This document shows, piece by piece, positions 6,703 to 14,078 of a stretch of DNA of 18,896 nucleotides (position 1 is the first letter of the stretch; the number at the start of each line of letters is the position of its first letter). The notes beneath the pieces were generated by a model. The model was given only the letters and a program-made list of their open reading frames with translations, did not search any database and was not told the DNA's origin. The position numbers and the translations under genes are program-made. The DNA comes from JBBTRN01 sp038065175 (lineage in GTDB: Bacteria; Patescibacteriota; Doudnabacteria; UBA920), in contig JBBTRN010000016.1 in NCBI GenBank assembly GCA_038065175.1, positions 1 to 18,896 of the forward strand, written 5' to 3'.

Positions 6703-6939
6703 TTAGACGGCTTGGGAACTGTTATCCTGCTTTTTGTTCTCTAAATCCCGTACAGCGCTGTTCATTTTTTCGTCAAGAATCTTAAGGCCTTGCACGCAAT
6801 AAACATGAATTTGCTCTTTTAAAAAATCGGTTAGCCCCTCCGTTTTTAAGTCGCGAATAAGAATTTCCTGGATTGTCGGGTCTAATCCGGAATGTTCGAT
6901 TAAATAAATAATTTTTTCAATTTTTGCCTGGTCAGTCAT
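6703..6939 (-). CDS. Hypothetical protein, 78 aa
   Basis: I do not recognise this protein. I start it at ATG 6939 (MTDQAKIEK...) and not the in-frame TTG at 6945, because a GGAAGG Shine-Dalgarno-like site sits 10 nt upstream of the ATG. The product is all-helical by eye: amphipathic helices around 5-18 and 22-38, a third at 40-66 and a polar tail. Charged and hydrophobic residues alternate as in small helical-bundle or coiled-coil proteins. It lies 6 nt after the stop of the 68-aa gene and probably shares its transcript. It ends before the promoter at 6665-6693, so it is likely the last gene of the upstream unit. Confidence 0.75.
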   Translation of the reverse strand: MTDQAKIEKIIYLIEHSGLDPTIQEILIRDLKTEGLTDFLKEQIHVYCVQGLKILDEKMNSAVRDLENKKQDNSSQAV

Positions 6940-6945
6940 AAACAA

Positions 6946-7152
6946 TTAACCTTCCGTCAGGTATAAGTCTAATGATTTAAGTATTTCCTGCCTAGCGGCA
7001 ATTTCCTCGACGCTTAGTTGCTGATTGGTAAAACCAAAAACAGCTTTTTCTGGCAATCCTTTTTCTGCTCTCAAGCCGGCCATTTTTTCAGGCGTTGGCT
7101 TATTCCAACCGAATTCACGAGCAACTCTTGATGCAAATTCACTGATTCCCAT
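6946..7152 (-). CDS. Hypothetical protein, 68 aa
   Basis: I do not recognise this protein. It begins with ATG 4 nt after the nfo stop and ends 6 nt before the next ATG. The N-terminus (MGISEFASRVAREFGW) resembles a short helix, followed by a Pro-rich turn, an AGLRAEKGLPEKAVFGFT segment and a C-terminal helix rich in Glu, Ile and Leu. The pattern could suit a small DNA- or protein-binding helical domain, but no defined helix-turn-helix can be assigned. Its position between nfo and another small ORF fits the habit in this window of placing short unknown genes between conserved ones. Confidence 0.7.
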   Translation of the reverse strand: MGISEFASRVAREFGWNKPTPEKMAGLRAEKGLPEKAVFGFTNQQLSVEEIAARQEILKSLDLYLTEG

Positions 7153-7156
7153 ATTT

Positions 7157-8119
7157 TTATTTCCCTAAGCTTTCCCTCAAGCTTTTTAAGATTTTAATAT
7201 CTATTTTAACTTTATCATGCTTGGTTTCCAAAATCAAGGGGAACTCCCCCTGCCCCCTCTTTAGAAAAGAGGGGGGACTACTGAAAAACCCCAAAATCGC
7301 CTCAAAACCTTTTTTACCGATTTTGCCCTCGCCTATATGGTCGTGCCTGTCCTTTCTTTCGCCTAAATCGGGCTTAGAATCATTCATGTGGCTCATTTTT
7401 AGCCATTTCAGGCCGATTGCCTTATCGAATTTGCCAAAAGTTGATAAAACAGATGCGTCATTTCGCAAATCATAACCACCAGAGAATGCATGTTGGGTAT
7501 CGAAACAAATCCCCCCAAAACCCTTTAATTTAACTAAGTCTTCCATAAGCTCGGCCAATTCCTCAAAAGTATCGCCAATGACCGAACCTGCGCCAGCCGC
7601 TATTTCTAAAAGAAACTCCGTAGAGCCCTTATAACCTTTTAGAACTTCTTTTAAACCTTGTTTTGTTTGTTTAAAGGCTTTTTCTTGGCCTAGGTCTTTG
7701 CTCGAACCTAAATGCGTCATAACATACTTTGCGCCCAAAAGACTTGCTCGCTCAAGCTCCTCGCGGACGACAGATACCGAGCCATGGTAAATCCGAGGCT
7801 TTGCAGAACCAAAGTTGATAAAGTAAGGCGTGTGGACGACAAACTCACACCCCCTCCTAACCTCCCCCCTCAAGGGGGAGGAATTATATTTTTTGTTTCC
7901 CTCTCGCCCTTCGCGGGGAGGGCTAGGGAGGGGGTAATATTTTGCCATCTCCTCTTTAAACTTTTCAATGATTTCATCTGTCAACTTTGGCGCAGGCCCG
8001 CCCATAGGCGGCCGCGTAAAAATCTGGAAAACTTCGCATTTTAAATCCGCCGCGTTCTTAGGCGCGTTCCAAACTCCCCCCGCGGCGCTTACATGACAGC
8101 CGATGGATAATTTATTCAT
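7157..8119 (-). CDS. nfo: Endonuclease IV (AP endonuclease)
   Basis: Base-excision-repair enzyme that nicks DNA 5' to abasic sites and clears blocked 3' ends using three zinc ions. The TIM-barrel ligands line up with the nine of E. coli Nfo: His96, His136 (THLGSS), Glu172 (LLEIAAG), Asp207 and His210 (FDTQHAF), His244 (MSHMNDSK), Asp257 and His259 (DRHDHIGEG), and Glu298 (ILETK). At 320 aa it is about 30-40 longer than usual. The excess comes from two repeat-derived inserts: residues 62-91, before the first metal strand, and about 279-292, before the last metal strand. Both lie in loops, so activity is probably kept. The ATG has GGAA upstream and follows the methyltransferase stop by 9 nt. 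Confidence 0.96.
   Translation of the reverse strand: MNKLSIGCHVSAAGGVWNAPKNAADLKCEVFQIFTRPPMGGPAPKLTDEIIEKFKEEMAKYYPLPSPPREGREGNKKYNSSPLRGEVRRGCEFVVHTPYFINFGSAKPRIYHGSVSVVREELERASLLGAKYVMTHLGSSKDLGQEKAFKQTKQGLKEVLKGYKGSTEFLLEIAAGAGSVIGDTFEELAELMEDLVKLKGFGGICFDTQHAFSGGYDLRNDASVLSTFGKFDKAIGLKWLKMSHMNDSKPDLGERKDRHDHIGEGKIGKKGFEAILGFFSSPPSFLKRGQGEFPLILETKHDKVKIDIKILKSLRESLGK
7253..7275. repeat. Palindrome CCCCCTCTTT-aga-AAAGAGGGGG in nfo
   Basis: Perfect 10-bp arms with a 3-nt loop encode residues 282-289 (PPSFLKRG). The encoded type of peptide (PPFLKRGQGEF) resembles a palindromic repeat seen across many unrelated bacterial genomes. This comparison is from memory and not checked here. Confidence 0.85.
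7848..7935. repeat. REPIN-like inverted pair of palindromes in nfo
   Basis: Two GC-rich palindromic units face each other. The left one runs from CACCCCCTCCTAACC to GGGGGAGGAA, then a short A/T-rich spacer, and the right one runs from TTCCCTC to GGGCTAGGGAGGGGGT. The encoded peptide is residues 62-91, with PSPPREGRE and SPLRGEVRR halves. The same two-unit design recurs at 11649-11732 and 14534-14615. Confidence 0.9.
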
Positions 8120-8128
8120 AAATTTCCA

Positions 8129-9247
8129 TCATCTTACGGATTGATAACCGCCTAACAAGCCATGTTTAGAAAAAACCATCTGCCACAATTGTGCCTGACG
8201 AGCGCGGAATATCCCCGCGCAAGAAAGTAAATAATACTTCCACATCCTACTAAACCTCTCGTCATAATCTTTTTTTATTACCGGCCAATTGGAACTAAAA
8301 TTATTGAACCAAGCCAACAAGGTTTTATCGTAATCCTGCCCAAAATTATGCAAATCTTCCAAAATAAACAAGCCTTCTGTAGCTTTCGTGAGTAGCGCCA
8401 AAGAGGGCAAAAGCCCATTTGGGAATATATATTTATTTAACCAGGGGTCGCCAATTTTTCTTGAAAAATTATTTCCTATTGTGTGTAATAAAAACAAGCC
8501 GTCATCTTTCAAACAATCGCTTACTACTTTCATAAAAAGCCTAAAATTTTTATAGCCCACGGCTTCCAGCATGCCTATTGATACCACCCTGTCGAATTCC
8601 CCCCTAATGTCCCGGTAATCCAAAAATTTAAATTCAATGGGCAACCCTTGGCATAATTCTTTACCAAATTTAATTTGTTCTTTTGAAATGGATATACCCA
8701 CGGCAGTAGCCCCATACTTTTTAACAGCAAATTTCATAAAGCTGCCAAAACCGCAGCCAATATCTAATATTTTCATCCCTTGCCTCAAACCGATTTTACG
8801 GCAAACCAAATCCATTTTTGCTTCCTGGGCTTCCTCCAAATTTTTTGCCCCAGCCCAGTACCCGCAAGTATAGACCATGGTCGGTCCAAGCATATTCGAA
8901 TAAAGATTGTTGCCGATATCATAATGTTTATCCACTACCCTAAAAGACCTTGATCTGTTTTGTAAATTTAGTACTACAGCTTTTAGATATCCCCAAACTA
9001 GTCTCCAATTTTTAAATTCTTTTTCAAGTCCTGCACTCAATACCTTATAAAAAAACTGGTCCAGATTAGGACTGTCCCACCAGCCGTCCATATAAGCCTC
9101 GCCCAGCCCTATGCTCCCCTGACTTAACGCTCTTTTATACAAACCTTCATTCAAAACTTGAATATCCCACGGCCGACTGCCGCCTATTTGCACATCGGCA
9201 AGAGCCAACAAATCCTCAATAACTTTTTTATAGCGGTAATTTTCCAT
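8129..9247 (-). CDS. cfa: Cyclopropane-fatty-acyl-phospholipid synthase family methyltransferase
   Basis: SAM-dependent enzyme expected to methylenate double bonds of membrane phospholipid acyl chains at the inner membrane face. At 372 aa it is close to E. coli Cfa (382). An N-terminal lipid-binding region (1-100, with the GEAYMDGWW motif at 49-57) precedes HYDIGNNLY (108-116) and SAM motif I LDIGCGFGS (161-169). The bicarbonate-site residues of E. coli Cfa all align at a constant offset of 11: Cys128, Glu228, His255, Ile257 and Tyr306. The residue after Glu228 is Ala, where E. coli has His240, as in several family branches. There are no repeat insertions. It lies between nfo and the M16 peptidase with gaps of 8-9 nt. 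The exact product (cyclopropane or methyl branch) cannot be settled from sequence. Confidence 0.92.
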   Translation of the reverse strand: MENYRYKKVIEDLLALADVQIGGSRPWDIQVLNEGLYKRALSQGSIGLGEAYMDGWWDSPNLDQFFYKVLSAGLEKEFKNWRLVWGYLKAVVLNLQNRSRSFRVVDKHYDIGNNLYSNMLGPTMVYTCGYWAGAKNLEEAQEAKMDLVCRKIGLRQGMKILDIGCGFGSFMKFAVKKYGATAVGISISKEQIKFGKELCQGLPIEFKFLDYRDIRGEFDRVVSIGMLEAVGYKNFRLFMKVVSDCLKDDGLFLLHTIGNNFSRKIGDPWLNKYIFPNGLLPSLALLTKATEGLFILEDLHNFGQDYDKTLLAWFNNFSSNWPVIKKDYDERFSRMWKYYLLSCAGIFRARQAQLWQMVFSKHGLLGGYQSVR

Positions 9248-9255
9248 GCAAATTC

Positions 9256-10536
9256 TTAAACGCTCAACAGTTTTTTAAAAACTTGCTCGTGCTTGTACGG
9301 GCCGATTATTGCCAGAGTCATTTGTTTTTTCTTAAATAACTCTTCAGCAACTTTTTTTATGTCGCCCGAGGATACGGCATCTATTCTTTTAAACACCTCT
9401 TCCGGCTTTTCGATTTTCGGCCTAAATGCCGCTGCTTCCAAAAACCAATCTAAGCGAACTTGGTTATCTTCCAGCGCCAGAATGGCTTTCCCTTTTAAAT
9501 ACTCTTTGACTTTTGTTAACTCTTTCCCGTCTACTTTTTGATTTTTAATCTTTTCTAATTCGTCCATAATTACCTTTAAAGCTTCTTCGATTTTTCCAAT
9601 CTGCACTCCGGCGCCAATGTTAAAAATTCCGGTATCTTGGTAATTTCCGCCCGAAGCCCTTACATAGTAAGCAAGCCCCCTTCTTTCCCTAACTTCCATA
9701 AACAGGCGGCTGGACATCCCTCCCCCCAAAATAGCCGACAAGACTGACTGCGCGGAATTTCTTTTGTCGCCATAGGCAAAACCTTTAAAACCTAAAACCA
9801 AATGCGCTTGCTCGGTTTGTTTGTATTGGACTTTGAGTCTTGGTGATATTTGGCGGTCTTTTACCCTCTCCCACAGAGGATGACCCTCTTCTTTGAGGGT
9901 CATCCTCTTTTTTTGCCAATGTTCCTTAATTAAGCTATCTAACACGCGCGAATCATACTTCCCACTCACTCCTAAAATCATATTAGATGTTTGATAGTGG
10001 CGATTAATGTAGTCCAAAAACATTTTCCTATTAAACTTCGTTACCGTGTTTTTTGTACCTGCAATTTCCCTACCTAAAGCGTCTTTGGGCCACATTGTCT
10101 TTTCCAAAATATTTTCAATTTCGCACATTGGCGTGTCTTTGTACATATTTATTTCTTCCACAATAACGCCCTTTTCTTTTTCCAACTCAACAAGGTCTAA
10201 AAGCGGGTTTTGAACCATGTCTGTGAGTACTTCAAAAATTAATTCAAGATGCTGTGATGCCGCTTTGATATAAAACTGCGTATGCTCTTTGCCGGTGTTG
10301 GCGTTCATTTCCCCGCCAATAGAATCTATTAAAGTAGAAATCGCGAGGGCGGACGGATATTTTTTTGTTCCCTTAAATAAAAAATGCTCCAAAAAATGAG
10401 AAATGCCATTTTCTTTTGGAGTTTCGCTCCTGCTTCCGGTCTTAACAAAAAAATCCACCACCACACTCTCGGCGTCGTGGCTGGGCACTTCTATTACGGT
10501 TAAGCCGTTGGATAAAACTTTTTTTGAGTACTTCAT
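9256..10536 (-). CDS. M16-family zinc metallopeptidase (pitrilysin / processing-peptidase-like)
   Basis: Zinc peptidase of the short, single-unit M16B type that digests peptides in a clamshell dimer. The inverted zinc motif HFLEH is at 47-51, and the distal ligand Glu128 follows with the family spacing of 76 residues. The C-terminal half carries RERRGLAYYVRA, the substrate-binding Arg/Tyr region. Length (426 aa) is normal and no signal peptide is seen, so it probably acts in the cytosol. Residues 210-221 derive from a palindrome whose 14-bp arms are perfect. The ATG directly abuts the stop of the preceding 88-aa gene (0 nt gap), so translation is probably coupled. Confidence 0.95.
   Translation of the reverse strand: MKYSKKVLSNGLTVIEVPSHDAESVVVDFFVKTGSRSETPKENGISHFLEHFLFKGTKKYPSALAISTLIDSIGGEMNANTGKEHTQFYIKAASQHLELIFEVLTDMVQNPLLDLVELEKEKGVIVEEINMYKDTPMCEIENILEKTMWPKDALGREIAGTKNTVTKFNRKMFLDYINRHYQTSNMILGVSGKYDSRVLDSLIKEHWQKKRMTLKEEGHPLWERVKDRQISPRLKVQYKQTEQAHLVLGFKGFAYGDKRNSAQSVLSAILGGGMSSRLFMEVRERRGLAYYVRASGGNYQDTGIFNIGAGVQIGKIEEALKVIMDELEKIKNQKVDGKELTKVKEYLKGKAILALEDNQVRLDWFLEAAAFRPKIEKPEEVFKRIDAVSSGDIKKVAEELFKKKQMTLAIIGPYKHEQVFKKLLSV
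9875..9908. repeat. Perfect 14-bp-arm palindrome in the M16 peptidase gene
   Basis: AGAGGATGACCCTC (9875-9888), a 6-nt loop, and its exact complement (9895-9908). It encodes KRMTLKEEGHPL (residues 210-221) in the linker between the two halves of the peptidase. On the plus strand it runs straight into a T-tract (about 9908-9914), giving it the form of a terminator antisense to the gene. Confidence 0.9.
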
Positions 10537-10803
10537 CTAATCCATGTCTAAATGTAATTGTTTACCTCTTACTATTAATAAGGAAATGGTATCCCAATTC
10601 TGCAGGTGCTCCGTATTACTAAAAATTAATTCAGTACTTATAATAAACTCTTCGAGTTTATTAATTGTGTTAGACAATGTGCCCCCGGTATTATACTTTT
10701 TATATTCACCAACTAATTTTTGCGCCCTTTCAAGATACATTTGAAGTCCAAAAAGACGTTCTGCGGAAAGTCGCTCGTTTTCTGTTCGGCGCTTATTACT
10801 CAT
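10537..10803 (-). CDS. Hypothetical protein, 88 aa
   Basis: I do not recognise this protein. The frame is open further upstream, but I start at ATG 10803 (MSNKRRTENERL...), because a consensus Shine-Dalgarno AAAGGAGG lies 9 nt before it, and a longer start would overlap the upstream gene by over 100 nt. The product is basic at the N-terminus and helical: about residues 8-34 form one long helix and 40-75 contain helices with hydrophobic spacing, ending in LDMD. It may form a hairpin-like bundle. It abuts the M16 peptidase start. It is the only gene here with a textbook ribosome binding site, which may mean higher expression. Confidence 0.75.
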   Translation of the reverse strand: MSNKRRTENERLSAERLFGLQMYLERAQKLVGEYKKYNTGGTLSNTINKLEEFIISTELIFSNTEHLQNWDTISLLIVRGKQLHLDMD

Positions 10804-10807
10804 AATT

Positions 10808-11350
10808 CTACTCCTCCTTTTCCCCTTTGTAAGCCGCATCAAAAGCTTGCTCGGCTTTTTTAAAAAAAGCTTCCATTTGAGAGATACGCTGGGGAATTTC
10901 CTCTCTAGCCGTCTCAATAAGTTCTCGTTTTATTTCTGCAGTGATTTCATTTCCGCTTAATGCTTTGTTCAACCCCAATATCATTTTCTCCAATTCGTCA
11001 GGCCAATGAATAAAATTATCCGCTTCCCGTAGTAACTCCTCTGTCCCGTTATTTGTTTGTAACGCGGAAATATCCAAAGTGGTAGATTGTTCAGGAATAG
11101 CCTGAAAAAAATTTGCCCGCTCTTGTCTAGCATGCGTTTCGGCAATATGCTGAGCAAACTTTTGTTGAGGACTCTCTTTAGGAACTCTAAATTTTACAAA
11201 CTCTTTAAGCTTAACAATTATTTCTCTATGATCAGCCAGTATTCTTCTTAGATTTTCATCCCAAAGTCTCATTTGTTCGTGGAACTGAATATCAAAAGAC
11301 TCGCCAACACCTTCCCCACTTAACTGTCCAGAATCCGGCATGTTTGTCAT
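10808..11350 (-). CDS. Hypothetical protein, 180 aa
   Basis: I do not recognise this protein. It is acidic, soluble and predominantly helical: a polar N-terminus (1-18), a helix with MRLWDENLRRILADHREIIVKLKEFV at about 27-52, a Gln/Thr-rich linker, and two C-terminal helices (about 105-135 and 140-172), ending in a Lys/Glu run. No membrane segment or Cys/His site is visible. Starts at residue 1 or residue 4 (both ATG) are possible. A TATAAT at 11354-11359 lies just upstream but its -35 is poor, so a local promoter is doubtful. It follows the M24 peptidase stop by 4 nt and precedes the 88-aa gene by 4 nt, so the three are probably one transcript. Confidence 0.75.
   Translation of the reverse strand: MTNMPDSGQLSGEGVGESFDIQFHEQMRLWDENLRRILADHREIIVKLKEFVKFRVPKESPQQKFAQHIAETHARQERANFFQAIPEQSTTLDISALQTNNGTEELLREADNFIHWPDELEKMILGLNKALSGNEITAEIKRELIETAREEIPQRISQMEAFFKKAEQAFDAAYKGEKEE
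10813..10820 (-). promoter_or_regulatory. Consensus Shine-Dalgarno site AAAGGAGG
   Basis: It sits 9 nt upstream of ATG 10803 and fixes that start. It overlaps the last codons of the upstream 180-aa gene. Confidence 0.85.
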
Positions 11351-11354
11351 AGTA

Positions 11355-12518
11355 TTATATTAAAATGTTATTTTTTAACAAAGTTGGAACGCTAATAAAC
11401 TTTTGCACCTTCCCCTGTTCTAAATATACCAAATCCTCAATTCTTATGCCACCTAGGCCTTTTATGTAAACTCCGGGCTCAATGCTAAAAACCATATTAT
11501 CTTTTAAAACATCTTTTGAACCAGGCGACAAATTCGGCAGCTCGTGGATTTCTAGCCCAGTGCCGTGGCCAAGGGAGTGGATGAAATATTTGTCTAATTT
11601 TGCTTCCGCCAAAACATCCACGGCTTTTTGGTAGACATCGCCCGCAATCACCCCTCCCTTACCCTCTCGCCATCCGCGGGGAGGGAACCTTCTAATTCCC
11701 CTCCCCTGGCGGGAGGGGTTAGGGGAGGGGTATTCAATAAACCTTATTGATTCCAAATACGCCTTCTCTACTTGAATATAGGCTTTTTCTAGTCTTGATG
11801 GAACGCGCTTTAAAAACACGGTGCGGGTAAAGTCACTGCAATAGCCTGGGAGTTTTCCGCCAAAGGCGGATCCGCCTTTGGCGGAAAAACCAAAGTCGAT
11901 GATTATAGACTCCCCTGGTTTTAATTTTTTCGATGATGGCACATGGTGAGGAATAGCCGCATTCACCCCGCTTGCCACAATTGGCGGAAAAGCCACGTCT
12001 TCCGCGCCTAACGCAAAACCTTCTTTTTTTATAAACTCAGCCAAAGCCCTTTCTGTAAACCTGCCTTTTGCCCCTTCTTTCCTTAATTTCCTCTTTACTT
12101 TCTCAAACACCTTCTCCACCATGCGCATATTCGTGCGAATTAGCACTAGCTCTTTTTGTGTTTTGAATTGCCGCATAACATCCACCGGACTTCTTGCAGG
12201 CTGGATTTTAATCTTAAATCCTGAATCTTTAATCTTATATCTTAAATACTTGGCTTCGCCAAAGGTAAACCCCCACTCAATATCCAATTTTTTACTTTTG
12301 ATATATTGGCCGATATTTTTTAAGCGGTCTGACTTCTTCACCCAATCAATCTGTTCCAAACCCGACCCAAACCCCACCACATCTTTTTTAGTCACCAACA
12401 AATACTCTTCCGCCCGGTAATCAAAAGACCGACCTGTCAAGTAAAACAGGTTTTCTTTTTTCTTAATTAGAATAGGTCTCGCCAGGCTGGACTGAAGTGT
12501 TCTAAGCCTTGTATTCAT
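11355..12518 (-). CDS. M24-family Xaa-Pro aminopeptidase/dipeptidase
   Basis: Pita-bread-fold metallopeptidase that removes N-terminal residues preceding proline, using two metals in the cytosol. An N-terminal creatinase-like domain (about 1-115) precedes the catalytic domain. Ligands are Asp208 (IIIDFG), Asp229 (CSDFTRT), His318 (LGHGTG), Glu347 (SIEPGVY) and Glu361 (IRIEDLV). The two Asp ligands are normally 11 residues apart but are 21 apart here, because a 36-bp palindrome inserts in between (residues 211-222). A second insert (263-290) comes from an inverted repeat pair. Without these the length would be about 350, typical for the family. The ATG overlaps the upstream stop by 4 nt. PepP-like and PepQ-like activities cannot be distinguished. 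Confidence 0.94.
   Translation of the reverse strand: MNTRLRTLQSSLARPILIKKKENLFYLTGRSFDYRAEEYLLVTKKDVVGFGSGLEQIDWVKKSDRLKNIGQYIKSKKLDIEWGFTFGEAKYLRYKIKDSGFKIKIQPARSPVDVMRQFKTQKELVLIRTNMRMVEKVFEKVKRKLRKEGAKGRFTERALAEFIKKEGFALGAEDVAFPPIVASGVNAAIPHHVPSSKKLKPGESIIIDFGFSAKGGSAFGGKLPGYCSDFTRTVFLKRVPSRLEKAYIQVEKAYLESIRFIEYPSPNPSRQGRGIRRFPPRGWREGKGGVIAGDVYQKAVDVLAEAKLDKYFIHSLGHGTGLEIHELPNLSPGSKDVLKDNMVFSIEPGVYIKGLGGIRIEDLVYLEQGKVQKFISVPTLLKNNILI
11649..11732. repeat. REPIN-like inverted pair of palindromes in the M24 peptidase gene
   Basis: The left unit runs from CACCCCTCCCTTACCC to GCGGGGAGGGAA, followed by an 8-nt spacer, and the right unit from TTCCCCTCCCC to GGGGTTAGGGGAGGGG. Its 84 bp equal 28 codons (residues 263-290), a Pro/Gly/Arg-rich loop before IAGDVYQKAV. 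It has the same design as the copies in nfo and tgt. Confidence 0.9.
11853..11888. repeat. Perfect 36-bp palindrome in the M24 peptidase gene
   Basis: Arms of 18 bp (TTTTCCGCCAAAGGCGGA and its complement) meet without a loop. The element is exactly 12 codons in frame and encodes FSAKGGSAFGGK (residues 211-222), between the first two metal-ligand aspartates. Each arm also contains a smaller CCGCC/GGCGG hairpin. Confidence 0.95.
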
Positions 12519-12763
12519 TTTTTATATTCGTCGGGCAGTTTTCTATATTCGTCTTCTAACCCAGCCACAACTGCTTGTAAATCATTGGGATCCAATTCGG
12601 CTAAATTTGCCTGAGTCGAATTGCTCACAAAATTAGCTAGAGCTACATAATCTGGGTCTTTCGACGACAATGATTTAAAAACCGGACGCAGTCTTTCTGC
12701 TTTGCCCACAAACTCTTGCAATCTAACCCGCAGTCCTTCTGAAGTTTTTTTCCTACTCTTCAT
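12515..12763 (-). CDS. Hypothetical protein, 82 aa
   Basis: I do not recognise this protein. It overlaps the glyQS stop by 11 nt at its start and the M24 peptidase start by 4 nt (ATGA) at its end, so it is locked into the run by overlaps at both sides. The product is basic at the N-terminus (MKSRKKTSEGLRVR) and helical: about 8-30, 37-55 and 60-80, the last acidic. The size and charge could suit a small RNA- or protein-binding helical domain, but there is no recognisable motif. The tight overlaps are the main evidence that it is real. Confidence 0.72.
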   Translation of the reverse strand: MKSRKKTSEGLRVRLQEFVGKAERLRPVFKSLSSKDPDYVALANFVSNSTQANLAELDPNDLQAVVAGLEDEYRKLPDEYKK

Positions 12764-14066
12764 ACACTTGCGTTCTTAAATAATTTTCTAAATCCTCCGC
12801 CTTTACCCTCGGCTGTGCTTTGGTGTCGCGGTTTCTTACTGTAACCGTGTTGTCTTTTTCCACGGTGTCAAAGTCAACCGTTATACAAAAGGGTGTACCG
12901 ATTTCGTCTTGGCTGTAATACCTCTTACCTACATTCCCCCTCTCGTCCCAAGCAATGGGGCCTAGTGGCAAGTGGCTAGTGACTAGTGACGAGTAAATTT
13001 CACGCGCCTTCTCTACTAACTGGGGCTTGTTTGCCAAAAGCGGAAAAACTGCGGCTTTAAACGGCGCGAGTTTAGGAGGCAAAGATAAATAAACGCGATC
13101 GGCATCCTCTCGATAAGCCGAACACAAAATGGCTAAAAACGTGCGATTTACTCCCCACGTGGGCTCTATACAGTGCGGGAGATATTTTTCATTGGTCTTT
13201 GGGTCCGTATATTCCAAATTTTGCCCTGACATTTTTTGATGATTCGCCAAATCATAATCCGTGCGGTAAGCAAGGCCATAAAGCTCTTTTTGCCCGAATG
13301 GAAATTTAAATTCAGTATCAATACTTTTTTTTGAATAATGCGCCCTATCAGCTTCGGGGATTTCCACAAATACTGATCCATCGCTAATACCGATTTCCTT
13401 AAGCCATTCTTTTTGCTCATTCAGCCAGTATTCAAACCATTTTTCCCATTCCTCGGATTTCACAAAATATTCAATTTCCATTTGTTCAAACTCGCGCGTA
13501 CGGAAAATAAAATTGCCTGGCGTAATTTCATTCCTAAAAGCCGGACCGATTTGCGCAATGCCAAAGGGAATAGTTTTCCTTGTGGTGTCTAAAATATTTT
13601 TAAAATTCACAAACATGCCCTGCGCGGTTTCGGGGCGGAGGTAAACTGTGTTATCTTGATTCTCCACCGGGCCTAAATGAGTTCTAAACATCAAATTAAA
13701 ATTTTTGGCGTCTGTAAAATCAGCGCTTCCGCACTTCTCACATTTCTTAATATTTTGATCCGCCCGATACCTCTCATGGCATTTTTTGCATTCCACCATT
13801 GGGTCGTTAAAAGTCGCTATGTGGCCACTGGCTTCCCAAACTTTCGGGTTCATAATCAAAGCCGCGTCAATGCCTACAATATCATCGCGCCTATGGACAA
13901 AGCGATCCCACCAGAGCTGTTTAATATTATTCTTTAATTCCACACCCAAAGGCCCGTAGTCCCAAGAATTGGCTAAGCCGCCATAAATTTCCGAGCCGGG
14001 GAATACAAACCCCCTGCGTTTGCAGAGAGAAACAATTTTATCCATTAGATCTTGACTTTCAGGCAT
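12753..14066 (-). CDS. glyQS: Glycyl-tRNA synthetase, single-chain (alpha2) type
   Basis: Class II synthetase that charges tRNA-Gly as a homodimer; this is the archaeal/eukaryal-like single-chain form, not the alpha2-beta2 GlyQ/GlyS pair. The N-terminal GFVFPGSEIYGG and DYGPLG are family hallmarks. Cys93/96 and Cys109/112 form a zinc knuckle in the insertion. LRPETAQGMF (143-152) and FRNE (177-180, motif 2) bind ATP and glycine, and GVNRTFLAIL (305-314) is motif 3. The C-terminal anticodon-binding domain is the last 110 residues. At 437 aa it is compact. Residues 357-369 (IYSSLVTSHLPLG) come from a 7-bp tandem repeat in the anticodon domain. A repeat-filled 168-bp gap separates it from tgt and holds its probable promoter. 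Confidence 0.96.
   Translation of the reverse strand: MPESQDLMDKIVSLCKRRGFVFPGSEIYGGLANSWDYGPLGVELKNNIKQLWWDRFVHRRDDIVGIDAALIMNPKVWEASGHIATFNDPMVECKKCHERYRADQNIKKCEKCGSADFTDAKNFNLMFRTHLGPVENQDNTVYLRPETAQGMFVNFKNILDTTRKTIPFGIAQIGPAFRNEITPGNFIFRTREFEQMEIEYFVKSEEWEKWFEYWLNEQKEWLKEIGISDGSVFVEIPEADRAHYSKKSIDTEFKFPFGQKELYGLAYRTDYDLANHQKMSGQNLEYTDPKTNEKYLPHCIEPTWGVNRTFLAILCSAYREDADRVYLSLPPKLAPFKAAVFPLLANKPQLVEKAREIYSSLVTSHLPLGPIAWDERGNVGKRYYSQDEIGTPFCITVDFDTVEKDNTVTVRNRDTKAQPRVKAEDLENYLRTQVYEE
12962..12996. repeat. 7-bp tandem repeat (CTAGTGG/CTAGTGA-type, 5 copies) in glyQS
   Basis: Five consecutive 7-mers (CTAGTGG, CAAGTGG, CTAGTGA, CTAGTGA, CGAGTAA) hold strict register with a few substitutions. 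In frame they encode residues 357-368, between EKARE and PIAWDERGNVG. Confidence 0.88.
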
Positions 14067-14078
14067 AGAACTTTCTTT

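Noticed and set aside
9875..9914. Intrinsic terminator of a plus-strand gene
   Set aside because: No plus-strand gene precedes it and the hairpin is translated as part of the M16 peptidase, so it is listed as a repeat.
10804..10917. Longer upstream start for the gene at 10537-10803
   Set aside because: It would overlap the 180-aa gene by about 110 nt and ignore the consensus Shine-Dalgarno site before ATG 10803.
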